From NCBI GenBank assembly GCA_023055505.1, contig JALIRH010000003.1:31870842-31934841 (forward strand): a stretch of 64,000 bases of DNA. The letters are read 5' to 3'. Below the pieces are notes generated by a model. That model searched no databases. It was not told the origin of the DNA and saw nothing but the letters and a program-made list of their open reading frames with translations. A program made the translations under genes and the position numbers. The stretch comes from Callipepla californica brunnescens (taxonomy: Eukaryota > Chordata > Aves > Galliformes > Odontophoridae). Positions 27,536-40,171 of the stretch are shown piece after piece. Every line of letters begins with the position of its first letter. Position 1 is the stretch's first letter.

Positions 27536-30500
27536 TGCTGCTGTGTGTGGGAAGGCTGTACTTCAGGCTTACAGCTGGCAGACAGGCTGGGCTTGGCTCG
27601 GCTCTGCAGGGCTGCAGAAGCTTGGGTTAGCAGAAGTGTTTGCTGAGCGTGCCCGTGCAGCTTCAGCTCAGGCTTGCCAGGGACCCAGCTGAACAATTAG
27701 AGGAAGTATCAGTACAGTTGTGGGCTCTGCTTGCAGCACGCTCATAGCCCTTCCTTCTATGAATAAAATTAATCATTCTCACTGATTCTCTAATCAACCC
27801 AATCCTCAGAGGTCTAAATTGCACTAGCAGATGTATAATCAGGAAAGTTTTCCAAATTGACCTAAAAAAAATAAAAACAACAAACCCAAGAACCCAATTA
27901 ATCTTTCAATATTGGCTGAGCTAAGCGAAAAGTATCTGAATCAATGCAACTGTGCCTTGCAAAAGCCAAGGAAGACAACACCAATAAGGCAATTGCTGAT
28001 GAGGATGTGGTCATGGCCACCAACCCATGTCACTTGCAGCCTTGACTTGGCTGTCTGGAGGAAAATATTGACGTGGTAGCCCCTGTGTGATTTTGCCCTC
28101 CCACTGCTTCTGTGGTTGAACTTTGGGAAGCAAACATGCCCAGACCCATCCTGCCAAGCACCACGACCACCTCGTTTGTACTCCATAGAGATCTGAATAG
28201 AAACAAGTGCACCACTGTGTGCTGAATAACAAAGAAGAAGAGAGGAACTGAAGATTGATAATATCTGAGATTCAGCATTGGAGCATTTAAAGGAAAACAA
28301 TGAAGCAAAGCACCAAAACTTGAGTTACAGATGTGTGGGACCTGGCAGCACAAAAAGAGTCAGGCCAAGGCCCAGCCTGCTGCTTTATGTACCCGCTGCT
28401 TTATGATGTAGAACAAAAGCAAAATGGATTCCAGAAAACAATGGTAAATATTTGATGATATAATTATGTCTTATTAATGCAAGGTTCTTTATTTTGCAAA
28501 TTAAATTTTCACGGGAATTCATCACCCATTTCTTTTTTATTATTTAGGCCATGAGCGTGTCACAGTTGTTTGTTTTGTATTTTCATAGCCATTTGATTAA
28601 TATTAAATGTTTAAAATAAAAACTCCATTTATATTTTAGTTGTAATGGCCATGCAAAAATACTATGAACTCACATCGGTATTTATGGTGCACATTAGTTC
28701 TTAGCACTACTTTTGATATTTTTATTGCCATGCAGGACGCACACAGTTCATTACGCATGAAGAATAGTTTAATTTCCAGGAGCTTTGCCACCATCTGTAA
28801 AACAAAGGGCGCTCTCAGCACTGCTGGGGCTCCCTCGCAATGCACCGCTGGCAGCCATTGGGAAGATGGACCGCAGTGTGGGGATGGAGCAGCACGCTGC
28901 CTGTGCACCCTGTCCCAACAAGGCAGCTCCTGTCCTCCTGGCCTGCAAACGTGAGCTGGAACTGGGGAGAGTGTTAACCACTGGTAGTTATCCCGCAGGT
29001 CTGTGAGGAATCTTTCATTCCTGTTGGATGTGGTAATGAAACTAACCTTGTGCGTTTTGTAACCGCCCTGTGCAGAAAAGCTGCTTGTGGGTGCAGAGGG
29101 AGGTAGCAGCTGGCACCGTGCGTTGCTATGGGTTTTGTGTTCTGAAGAGCCCTGGTGTGAGCAAGCTTCCGACAGCACAGGGAGTAGTAGCAGTGTGAAT
29201 TCTGCAGCAGGTTGCTCAGGCAATTTCAAGTGCCCCAGGAATTTTGTAGTACTACTGAGGACTGCTGTGTTTTCTATTAAAAATAATAAAAAGAACCAAC
29301 AACAGAAGCAGGACAGAAAAAAAGACAAAAAAACTCTCTCCAACCCTCTGCTAAGCCACTATTAATTTGGCAATACCATGTGGTGTTTCCAGATGTATAA
29401 AAAATGCCACAGCCATTACTGTGTGTACGTAGTATGCTCATCCCAAACCAGGTTCCTTTCTGTTTGCCACACCAGCTTGGCATCCTGCAGAGAAAACGGC
29501 TTTGTCATCTTCCTTACCAATGCTAAATGCCACTATATCCCCTGCCAATTGTGGACATGCGAAAACAGAGCATCTTCTTTCCATCTCTGGTTATGAAGGA
29601 TCTTGCTGGCATGCTCAGTAGGGAAGAAAATTGGATCCTAGAATCTGCTAAATGTGCTGACAGCAGCAGGAGATAAGAGGCTGCAAAGGACAACATCCTG
29701 TCCCTAAAACAGCTTCCACTGCTAGAAGATTTCAGGGCCAGGCTTCCTGGGGAAGGCAGGGCACAGCTTCCTTTGCCTGGCTTCCTTGACTGTGAAGGAA
29801 TTGCCCATCCCTTGGCTTTATTGAGCTTTTAACAGACACGGTGGACTTCTGCCACACCACTCATGCTCATTTTCAGCAGGACAAGGTGAATGCAAAGCCT
29901 TGTCCCCATGTTCTGCTGGTTTCCTGTCTCACTGGCAGTGCTATGGCTGACTGGTCAAGGTAAGACTTAAGGCAAAAGAAGATTTAAGCATGAGAGATAA
30001 AAGCAACAACCTCCCTTCCTCTGCCTGCTCTTGTGAGCTCATCCTGATATTTACTTCACCTCCAGAGGCAGATCAGAGGTGGCTTTCCAGTGAACTGAAA
30101 CCCCTTGTTTAGGGTAATGTTTAGCAAAATATTTTCTTTCTGGAGATGGTGACAGAACTGCCTGAACTGGCCTGTACTCATTTTCTTCCCTAGTTTGGGG
30201 TGCACAGGAGGTTGACATGGGCATCCCCCAGGTGGGCACAGCCACATCTGGGGTAGGGTTTGAACCTCCCAGCACCTCATTCACCCTCTGCTCTCTGGGC
30301 TGCCATTTCCCAGCATGGACCATATTTCATATTTACCTCCGCGAAATAGGCTGGGGGACAAGGTATCAAAGAGGGAGGCTTGATTAATTTGGCTTGAAAG
30401 CAACAGCTGCCACACAAAATAGATGGCTGTTCAGCCCTTGGGTCCCATCTTGTACCTCTGCAAACTTGAACCGGAGCCTATTTTCCTTGATTCAGAAACC

Positions 30501-33500
30501 ATGCTTCCTCTGGCTGGGGGATTCAAAAAGAAATAGAGCTCTGGTATGGAAACCAGCAGCATGAGCTCTGGACAACAGTTGAGTTATAGTGTTAAAAAAA
30601 CTCAGTGCTTTGGGAAAACTGGAAAAAAAAAGAAAAGAAATAATGTCTCCTTACAGAGCAAAGAAAAGATACAGGCTCATTACCACTGGTGTTAGTGCAC
30701 ATGGGGGATGCAACCTGTCGAGTCCCTTCGTCCCTGTGTCATTCACAAAGTGCAGAGCCTGGCTGTTTACTGAGCTGCTGCTGTGCCAGGGCCTCTGGGC
30801 AACCTTCTGCAAGCTCTGCTTGTTTCTGGAAACTGAAATACCTCAGCTTCAAAACCATTACAGGAGAAGGTGCTTTACTTAGGGTTGAAATCAGAGCCAA
30901 AATCTATTCCTGGCAATAGCTTGAAGGTCACACACACCAACAAAGAGTTCCTACCCTATCAGTACGTGCTGTCAGACAGATGCTGCTGTTGCTCTTTTCT
31001 GACAGTGACAGATTCTAGGCTCAGTCTGCCACCCTTTCATGGGTGTGTTTGTTTTCTCCTCCAGCCTGCATTGCTTTCCTAATCCTTGCCCCTAATTCAG
31101 GTGTCACCTGCTTCTGCCTTTCCCCAAGAGGATGAAGTTGGGCCCAGACAGTACAGATCTCTACAGTAACAGCAAGCTGATTCCTGCCTACGGATTTGAG
31201 CAGTGAAGAGATGACAATGCTGCTTTTCATGACTGCCTGAATAGTTTCAAGTATTTGAATCCAAGTCCTTCTCACACACATACGCTTGTACGACTCATGG
31301 GAGGCTAGGGATGGCCCAGGAGGCCCCAGAGTTCAACCTTGTCAGGCAGCAAGCAGTCTCTGAGGTCCAGCTCCAAGCTGGGGTGCTGGAGGATTGCTGG
31401 GGTGCTGTGGAGACAATGTCCCAGCAGTGTCCTTTCCAGGTCTGCATGCATAGGTACATCATGGGTGGCTTAGGGGAGCACAGGTTTGGTCTGGGCAATC
31501 AGGATCTGGATCCCTTCCTCAGATATACAGCTGAAGCCCTCTACCAGAGCAAATGTCCAAGTTCCCACAACACAGACACAGCATGTTGCCCAGTCTGGCC
31601 ATTTCCACTTGCTTTTCCCTGCAATAGGAGTCCCATGTCCCACTGGTCAGGACATAAGGGAACGAAGCTTCCAAATCAGCTGCACTGCTACCCCAGCACC
31701 TTCCCTGGTCTCCTTCTCAACGAGACAGTGTTTACTAAGGCAGCTCTCAATGGGTGTTTGGCATGCAAGGAGACTTCAGTGTGAGAAGCAATGAGATGAG
31801 GGTTATGAATGGTGGCCATGGCATGGGTGAGTCCATCAGAGGTAAACTGGGACTGTGAAAAGAGGAGCCTGATACTGCTGATCCCCATGGACAGAGATGG
31901 ATTAAAGCAAACAGTTGCCTGTATTTATAACCTTCCCAACACCCCACTGCACCCAAAGGAGAAGCAAGAGGAAGGATCACAAGACCCTCACTGCCTAGGG
32001 CTTGGGAAAGGAAGTCTCTGCAATGCAAACGCTGAACATCTCCCTGAGGTCAAGAATTTCCGTGGTGTCACCACCACTGTCACTCGCAGGAGGAGCACCC
32101 CGGTGGCCCATCCCTGCCCCTGAGCCTGAAGGAAGGCTTCCCATCAGTCCAGAGCCAACCTGAGGGCAGGCAGCCTGGACCCTGGCCCCAGCTGCCCCCA
32201 GGTCTGGCAAATCTGAATGGTGCATTATGAGCGCGGTCCCTTCTAGGGCCTGTGTTTGTATTTACATTTAGGAGCTAGAGATGGTGCAGATGGCTAATGT
32301 GTTTGTTTGGTATTGTTCTTTCTAGCTGCCTAGAGCTGTTTCTGTACTTCTGTACTTGTCATGGTTACTGCATACACAGAATCTCAAGTGCCTCTTTCCC
32401 TTGCGGTGGGAAGCTTGTGTGCATCAGTTGAAAAGTCATGACTGCTGGGGAGGGTTGTCTCTGTCCTCTTGCCCCTCTGTTGGTTGCAGAGGTTTCCTAG
32501 CACACCCCAAGAGCACAGCTACCATGCTGCATTTGATCACTCTACGTCAGAACCCAGTTGCTGGAGGGTGTTCCCAGAAGGAGATAAGGCTGCTTTCTGC
32601 AGTGCTCCTTGCCATGGCTTGTAAAGACACAAACATGAAGGAGCCCAGAGGAGGCACCTCCTCCATCTCTGCATTGAATGACTCCTATTAGCACCATGCT
32701 CCAAATCCCTTGTAAGTCCTCCCAGAAAGGGAGAGTAAATATAGTTTGTCAAACAGTTATCTTTAGCACACTGTCTCGTCTGCCAGCAAAGATCTTTCTG
32801 CATGACCTCTTCCTAAGTCAGGGTGATGCCTGCTCGTTTGCTTACTCTCTCCTGCCATTCTGTGCCCAGAAGGGAGCCTGGACTCCCTGGGGCATGAGGC
32901 AGTGACCATGTCCTCTCCTGCCCTTACCCCTTACCAGCAGCATGGACAGACATGGATGGCTTATTGACCTTCAAAACCAATTTTCCTGTTTTTTATTATT
33001 ATTATTATTATTTTTAATAAAAGAATATCAGATGCAGGTTAACACAGAGGGGTGGTGGAAAAAAAGAAGAGGAAAGCTGGCTCAGTTGGTGAGCTTCTTT
33101 TTTCTCCAGGAGCACCCTGAGCCCATACCTCTGCACCAGCCTCTCTGTAACCACAGAATGGAGATGGGGGAAGAAGCAAAGGGAGGCTCTACAACAAACT
33201 GAAGCCAACCCCATACCACACCACTGCTTGTCCTGTCAGCCCTTCCCTTCTTTGATCTGTTGGCCACTGCTCTTCTTCTACCACCCTTCTGCACATACAC
33301 GTGGTTTTTCATCAGACCAAGTGGCCCAGCACGTATCAGGTAGGGGCTGCACTGCAAAGCTGGACGCACAGCATGCTTTGCCCAATGCAAGCAAAGCCCA
33401 GCAGCCTGACAGAGAACACAGAGCAAAACACTAAAATCTGTAAGTCCAAGCCACTACATTTCAAACTAATTATTTCCCTCTTTTTTTTTTTTTTTTAATA

Positions 33501-35678
33501 ATCTCACTGGGGTCTCAACTCTCTTGGAAACTGCTGCAGGCAGTCAGTGTAATGCAAAGCTGGGCAGAATAAAACAGAGGAAGAGAGGCGTTAATGGCCA
33601 CAGCTGCTGCTGCAGGCACTGCACTGCTCTGCTGGCCACGAGGCATTGTGTTGCAGCTCTCCCCTCCTGCCACCCTCCCTGCAACACTGGGGAATTCTCC
33701 AGAAGAACAGCACAGATTCAGTACTGTCTGCCAAACTGACCAAACTGACTGAGCAAACCAGAAGAGCCAAGGCTCTTCCTCCAGCACCACCAAGTAAAAC
33801 TCCTCCAAATCCTCAACAGTCAGATCCTCTGTGAGCCTGTGGTGACTCTGACACCACCAGGATCCAGGTGGTGAAGGAGGATGGGCCAAGACCTGTGAGC
33901 TGGGCAGGGAGCAGCTGGCACCTGGGGGCCTGCGCTCTGCAGAAATGACGATCATGGCCCAGTGAAGGGGAGCAAGCTGACTCCTGGCTCAGCATCAGGC
34001 AGAGGAAAGAAGGAGCAGATCTGTCTCCATCCTACAGCATCCTACAGGCTGCTGCTGCTGAGGATTAAGTGCAACGAACTTCCCTCTGTGGGCAGTAGTC
34101 AAGGGTAGCTCCATTACATGTGTATTTATGAGAAACCTATTGGCTAATGGATGACAATATCCAAATGAAAGTCAACATCTGCATGCCAGACACATGGTAT
34201 ATAACTGCTCATGCTGAGTGGCCACCAAATGGGTCATATGACATTGGATGAAGGCATTTGGTGGGCATTGGGTGTGCTCCTTCCTCTGCTGACAGCACTG
34301 CCCTCACACGGGCTGCAGCCCAGGGCTCGCCAAGATCTTCCCCATTAGGACATGGCCAAGGAGACAGCATCAGCAATAAATGGCTTCAAGAAACACTCCC
34401 AGCCTTTCCCGTCCACTGTATACCCATGTACCAATGGGAAAATCTTAAAATACCCATGAAATTCTGCCTGGGGATGCAAATTTCTCTTTTGTTACTCATG
34501 ACTAAGGACTGTATTTTGCAGGTAAATTCACTTGGAACAAATCATTGTAATCCCTTAAACATACAGTTTGCATGTTGAATTTTCCAACACCATTTCTTGT
34601 TCATTTTTCAAGAGGCCCGTAGAGCTTGCAGGGACAGCAAAACCTTTCCCCTTAATTCCAGTCCCAATAAATGCTGTGCAGAAAAAGCAAAGCAGCGACT
34701 CAGTGGGAACTATGAATCCTTCACCCATCAGCTCTGCACTTCTGTCTGTTCTTCCAAAGAGGAGCCAGCAGACACCCAACACAGAGCAAGAAGCCCTTCA
34801 AAGATGACAGCAGGGGCCAGCATTCTGCTGCACCCACTGGTCACCCCCTACCCCTCTCCTTCCCAGTTCTTCTGAACGCGTATCTGTGGAAAGGTTCAAG
34901 ACAGAGAAACTTCTCCCTGCCCAGGCCCAGGGAGCTCCTTTGTCTCATCTACACATACCAAGTACCCTGACAGGACCAACATGTCTTCTGAATAATTTAC
35001 AGTGTATAGAAATGATCATAACTTCGACATCTGCTATGATTTAGTTCATTATGAATAAGTAATAAGGTAAAGCTAGCAATACATTTCACTGAAAATCTAT
35101 TTATAATGAAATGATATCTTATAAATAGTTAGAGAAAAACTGTGCATTGTAACTCATCATGCCTGATTCTCCCTACACTACTCATTCTACATACTATTTC
35201 TGTTGAAGCTTTAAAAGCATCTTTTTGACATTTCTTCTTGCAGAGAAGTGTATCTGGTACTCCCACAAGGCCTGAGGCACTGACAAGTCTCTAGTACTGG
35301 GAATAAAACTCATTGCCCTTTGTGTTTCTCACCTGCAAGAAGATCTTGCTGGATCAGCACTGGTGTTCCTATGGATAAAACATAAGAGTGGTGTGAAATT
35401 CTCATATAGTAGCTGAAAACCTGTACTAAAGTTAGGCTTAGTGAAGGAAGAGAAAGTCCTCTTCCAGCACAAGCAGACTCATGCATAGCATTTGACAGGC
35501 CCAAACATAGCTGTGGAGCTACAGGCGGAACCATTGGTGATCAACAGCAGGAGAGGAAGCACAACAGCATCACTATGGAGCTGATCAGGAGGGAGCTGAA
35601 ACCAGCCCTGAAGTTGTGCCTAGCAAGGAGGGTGAGGGTGGCCAAAGCCTAACCCTTTGAGTCATCCATCCCCTGCAG
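27536..35678. other. Intergenic, no gene seen
   Basis: No recognisable exon. AT-rich islands at 28430-28720 and 34970-35160 contain many TAAT/ATTA words and no repeat signature. A 235-codon minus-strand frame (28636-29343) begins at TTG, not ATG, and its composition is not convincing. Confidence 0.65.
32993..33012 (+). repeat. (ATT)n microsatellite
   Basis: Short run of about six ATT/TTA units inside AT-rich DNA. Confidence 0.8.
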
Positions 35679-35968
35679 GCATCTCTGAAGGTGCAAAAGT
35701 GATACCATCCTCATGCAGCACAGCAGCATCTCCCCAGGGAGATCAGGAGACATCTGACAAAAGAGTTATTGGTGCTGCTCTAGTGCTTATTGGACCTTTA
35801 CTCATCAAAATTGGCACTAAAATTGGCACTCTTTGTAGAAAGGGAAAGGATCCACCTCAAAATGTAAAAGGTCAGGAAACTTTTGTGATACAGGATGAAG
35901 AAATATGCACTACCGCTGCAGTTAAGAACATCTCTGCTGGGCAGATAGATAGCACAGAGGTAGCCTAG
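35679..35968 (+). other. Orphan open frame, weak candidate for a 3'-terminal exon
   Basis: Not recognised. The frame runs 96 codons to a TAG at 35966-35968 and has no ATG near its 5' end. It begins after CATCCATCCCCTGCAG, which reads as a splice acceptor, and would enter in phase 1. The translation has a polar serine/threonine-rich part, a hydrophobic stretch (VIGAALVLIGPLLIKIG), a basic CRKGK stop-transfer-like motif and an acidic and polar tail ending STEVA. That order resembles the last exon of a single-pass type I membrane protein. A CR1 fragment starts about 20 bases after the stop. No upstream exon was found, and a decayed exon or chance are equally possible. Confidence 0.22.
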
Positions 35969-35989
35969 CATGACCGGTCCACAACTTTC

Positions 35990-36790
35990 AGTGGCATGAG
36001 GGTCTGGTCTTGTTTAATATCTTCACCAGTGACCAAGGGATAGAGTCCAGAGACTACTCTCAGCATGTCTACATACAATGCTAGGAGGAGTAGCTGACAC
36101 AACAGAAGACTGTGTTGACATTTAGTGAGACCTGGACAGATTGGAGAGCTGGGCAGAGATGAACCCGATGAGGTTCAACAAGGGCAAGGGAAGATTCCCA
36201 CACCTGGGGAGGAAAAAGTGCACCCATCAGTGCAGGTTAGGGGCTGATCTGCTGGAGAGGAGTTCTGCAGAGAAGGACCTGGTTGTCCTCATGGACAACA
36301 GGGTGGCCGTTAGCCAGCAGAGTGCCCTCACGGCCGAGAGGGCCAATGGTATCTTGGAGTGCATTAAAAAGAGCAAGGCCAGCAGGTCAAGGGAGGTGAT
36401 CCCCTCCTCTACTCTGCCTCTGTGAGGCCTCATATAGAATACCGTGTCCAGTTCTGGGCTTCCCATATCAAGAAAGATAGGGAACTGCTGGAGCGAGTCC
36501 AGCAGAGGGCCATGAAGATGATAAGGGGCCTGGAGCATCTCTCAAGTAAGTAAAGCCTGAGCAACCTGGAACTTTCAGGCTGGAGGAGATAAGACCAAAA
36601 GAGGATCTTATCAATGTTCATAAATATCTGAAGGGTGAGTGTCGAGTGGATGAGGCCAGGCTCTGTTTGGTGATGCCCACCAGGACACTTTATTATGTGA
36701 CTAACTGTAAGGAACCTGCTTTAGCCAGGGGGGTTGGACTAGATGATCTCCAGAGATCCCTTCCAGTCTCTAGGACTCCATGACTCTGCG
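35990..36790 (+). mobile_element. CR1 LINE fragment with 3' end and internal deletion
   Basis: Contains the CR1 ORF2 C-terminal region: motifs [35 protein letters not shown] and SRSREVI are visible between about 36165 and 36400. The sequence then continues to a typical 3' end (GGTTGGACTAGATGATCTCC at about 36730, then CTCCATGACTCTG). Between about 36640 and 36700 the usual 3' region is shortened, so an internal deletion is likely. The frame is broken by a premature TGA at 36423-36425 and others. Confidence 0.92.
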
Positions 36791-39700
36791 AGGTCCACAC
36801 AGAGCCAGAGGGTCTCAGAGTTTTGAGAGGTGGCCGAGGGTTAGTGAACTGACTGGAGCTTGCAGGATCCTAACAGGAGGGCTGGTGTCTGGGATGTGGG
36901 AGGCAGGTAAATGATATATGATGAGGAAACGAGCAGAAATCAGGCCTTTGCATTGGCAAGTTAACTTGAGCAGGGTCAAAGAGGTCCACAAAAAAAAAAA
37001 GCCGTAGCAATCTGAATAAGCAGAACTGGTGAGATGAAGCAACCAGCTGGATTATAAAAATATTACAGAGGGTAAAGCACAGTCAGTTCAGTTACGGTCA
37101 CAGGCTAGTTCTCTCTTCAGAGTAAAGGGAAGAACTTGAAAAAACATAAGGGCTCTCACAATATGAAAGGAATCATCAAAACAGCAGTTTAAAAGCACAG
37201 CTAAACGTTGTTGCTTTATGCTGTTCATCATCATTTGTTTCCTATGGGAAAGCCAGAAGGCGCAGCCTACACATCTAAGCAGAAATTGTGAACAAATTAG
37301 TGCCCCTGGCGCCGTGCATTAAAGCTCCAGCAGGACCCATGTAGCCTACTTCTTCCAAGGTACAGGAGGCCGAAGCCCATCGCAGCTCCAGCACGGAGCA
37401 TTTTGTTGTCTGGCATTAACAAAGATAGCACGGTGCTTTCTGCAAGAAAGCTCTCCTTTCGTCTGTAATTTCTGAGGGCAGCTTTGCCCTAACTGTGCTC
37501 TCATAGGGAAAATTGAGCTCTGTTTCGATACCACCGTGAAATCAGAGGAAAGCTAGTGGCTTTCTTTAATTATTACTGACCAAATAGGTCTTAAATTTGC
37601 AATGGAAAAAGTGGCGCTTATGGTGGGTTGGCCTCACTGCAATGCACGAAGCAGAAGCTGCAAAGGCATGAGTCAGTGCGCTGTTGCTGATTTATTTCCT
37701 GATTCTTCCGATGTGAATGCTCCCACAAAAGTCTTTCATGGAGTAACCTCATTTCTGAGCTAACTGCTCGCTGAGGAATGATGTATCTTAACAGAGAAAA
37801 TTATTTGTTCCTACTGCTCAGCAGCAGCTGAGTTCAGTAAGTCAACAGAAATAAAAAGAGTTGTAAATAGTCTGGACAAAATTAAATGCCTCACTCCATT
37901 ATGCAGTTATTGCTTAATATCTGTAAGTTCTCTTAGTACTAGAGGGTTGGAAAGCATGACACTGCTGTAAGAAAAAGAGTTGCAGAAAACCTGGTTTTCT
38001 TGAGGGAAATAGTGAAGTGAATCTATTTGTTTTGACTAAAACAAAAAACATTTGGGTCCCCTTCAGCTCTGAAAGATGAAAAACATAAAAGGACATGGAA
38101 GGAAGAGGAAAATCCAGTTGACTCTGTCATGCTCCTGAGCACGCAGGTGGCATCCCCAGGCCTCCATTGCTAAGGAGAGCTCCCACACTCTGCATCACCC
38201 CCTGCCCAGAGGCTCTCAGGCTCATCTCTGACTGCAGGGAACTGACCTGGTGAACCAGTAACCTCTTTCATCTCTGTTTACTCATCTTCTGTTTGTTTTC
38301 AAGTGGTTGCCAAAGGGAGGGGGAAAAAAAAAAAAAAAAAAGGCATGAAAGGGGAAGTGTTTTGTAGTGGAAAATGGTAAAAGAAAATGCATACTTTGCA
38401 TTCTTCCAGAATCCCTACTGAGTGAATGGTGGCTACCCTCGTTTCCAATGGCAGTGGCTGAGGTCTCCTGTAAACCAGAAGCTCCCCCATCTTCCCTGGG
38501 GACAGCTCCAGTGCCCCACTACTCACCTCAGGGAGCTGGGAGCACCCAGGATCACATGGCACAGGACGAGTTCTCCCTGCTGCTCTGCTACTCACAGGGA
38601 GAGAGGTGATGGGCTGCTTGCAGGGCTTCCTGATGTAACAGTGGTGGGAAGAAGAGGAGCGTGCTGTGGGAGGAAGCTGACGCCGAGCTGCTCCTAGCTC
38701 CATCTTGAGCACTTGGTATATGGGGCATCCACCTGATACAGCACATAGGGTTTTGGCCTTTGCTCTGCTAGACCCATTACTACAAAAATGACTCCTGAGC
38801 AGCAGAATAAGAAAGTAAATTTTAGTGGAGTGTGTGTAAAAGTGTGTGCCTGTCTGGTGGGCTCCAGTACACTTGTGTCAGCCAAGCAAGACAGCAGTAC
38901 AGACCTTAGTATGCGCTTTGGAGATTTGTAAATACCCTATTCAAGGTGTCTGTGTTTCTTCTTTCCCAAAAGCAAGACTTCATGAGCATCCACAATGACC
39001 TAAGGTGCTGCAAACTATTTACACCTGAACCATCAGCCCAGGGTGCGCTGTGGTGGCTGTCCAAAGGCAGTGAAAGAGTTACCTTGGAGCCATAGTGCAG
39101 CTGTGTCTCCATTCATCTGCTGCGCAGCCTGACCTCAGCAGAGGAAAGGCTCCTGGGAACAAAGGAGGAGGGAAGGAAAAAAGGGTGACTCAGGAATCCT
39201 GCTGGTCCACATGTCATCCATGGGACAGGGCCAGCCATTGCACGTAGGGTACTGAGGGCTGCCTCACAGTACTCACCGGTGGCAGAAAACGAAGCTATAC
39301 ATTGCCCAGATGCTCTGTTTTAACTGCTGCGTTCAGGAAAAACCCATGTTATGAGGAATTTTTTTTTTTTTTAACTGCCTCATTATCTCTAGGAGTGCAG
39401 ACTTAAAGTTGTTGTTTATCTCTAAGAGGATAAACAAGCCAAGTCCACTTTGGGAAAGGGCTTTTTTATAATTATTTTTTGATTGCTCCAGCTGGAACTA
39501 AATGCAAACACTTTGGGAGAAGAAACACGCAATGCTCAGGGCTAAGCCTTCTCAAGCCTAATCGCCAGGCACCTCCCACCAGTGGTCCCACTCCAGAGGA
39601 GCTGAGGCTGCAGCAGCCAGAACCATAACCACCTCCATTCACGAGCTCAGCCACTTCTGGCTGCCATGAACTTACTCACAGTCCAATGCTTTCCCTTGGC

Positions 39701-40152
39701 TGACACTGCCTTCACGTGCCAGCTGCCCTGACTATCCCACACCAGTGGGCAAGAAGCTGGGTGGTGTGGGTGCCACCAAGGCAGCAGTTGCCATCAGGAT
39801 TGGCCTGGGCACAGAAGGAAAGGATACAGGGGCTTGTTGACATAACAAACCACTAGAGAGCACTCTCAAGTGTATTTATACCCTTCTCCTAAGTGCTATT
39901 TCATAAAAACACATTGTTGCCATGGCCTGGTTTACAGCGCAGCTAAAAAAAGGGAGCTCCATAACAGGCCCGGTTTCCTGAGGCCACCACAAAGGCCATC
40001 AAAGCCACCATTGTGCCGTGCCATCACACCAGGGCTCCGTGCCCTGCCCCTGCGCTTCAGCCTATCCACAGATAAAAGACAGAAGCGGCATTTAAACACA
40101 CACGCAAAAATAATTAAAATATTGCACTTAGACAACTGTAGCTTTTTCTGGC
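36791..40152. other. 3' flank of IRF2BP2, no gene seen
   Basis: Ordinary non-coding sequence between the CR1 fragment and the proposed IRF2BP2 transcript end, with a few homopolymer runs and no convincing frame on either strand. Confidence 0.65.
38324..38341 (+). repeat. A18 homopolymer
   Basis: A run preceded by a short G run, in the flank below the IRF2BP2 3' UTR. No retrogene body recognised. Confidence 0.9.
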
Positions 40153-40171
40153 TTTATGTATATACTTTATA
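40153..40171 (-). other. Candidate distal poly(A) signals (TATAAA and CATAAA)
   Basis: Two variant poly(A) hexamers lie close together on the minus strand: TATAAA at 40171-40166 and CATAAA at 40158-40153. They sit near where the AT-rich block gives way to ordinary sequence. They are the best guess for the main transcript end, but no canonical AATAAA is present here. Confidence 0.25.

Noticed and set aside
28636..29343. 235-codon minus-strand frame that seems to begin with a hydrophobic leader
   Set aside because: The start is TTG. The hydrophobic leader comes from a plus-strand A-rich tract read in reverse. No recognisable domain follows.
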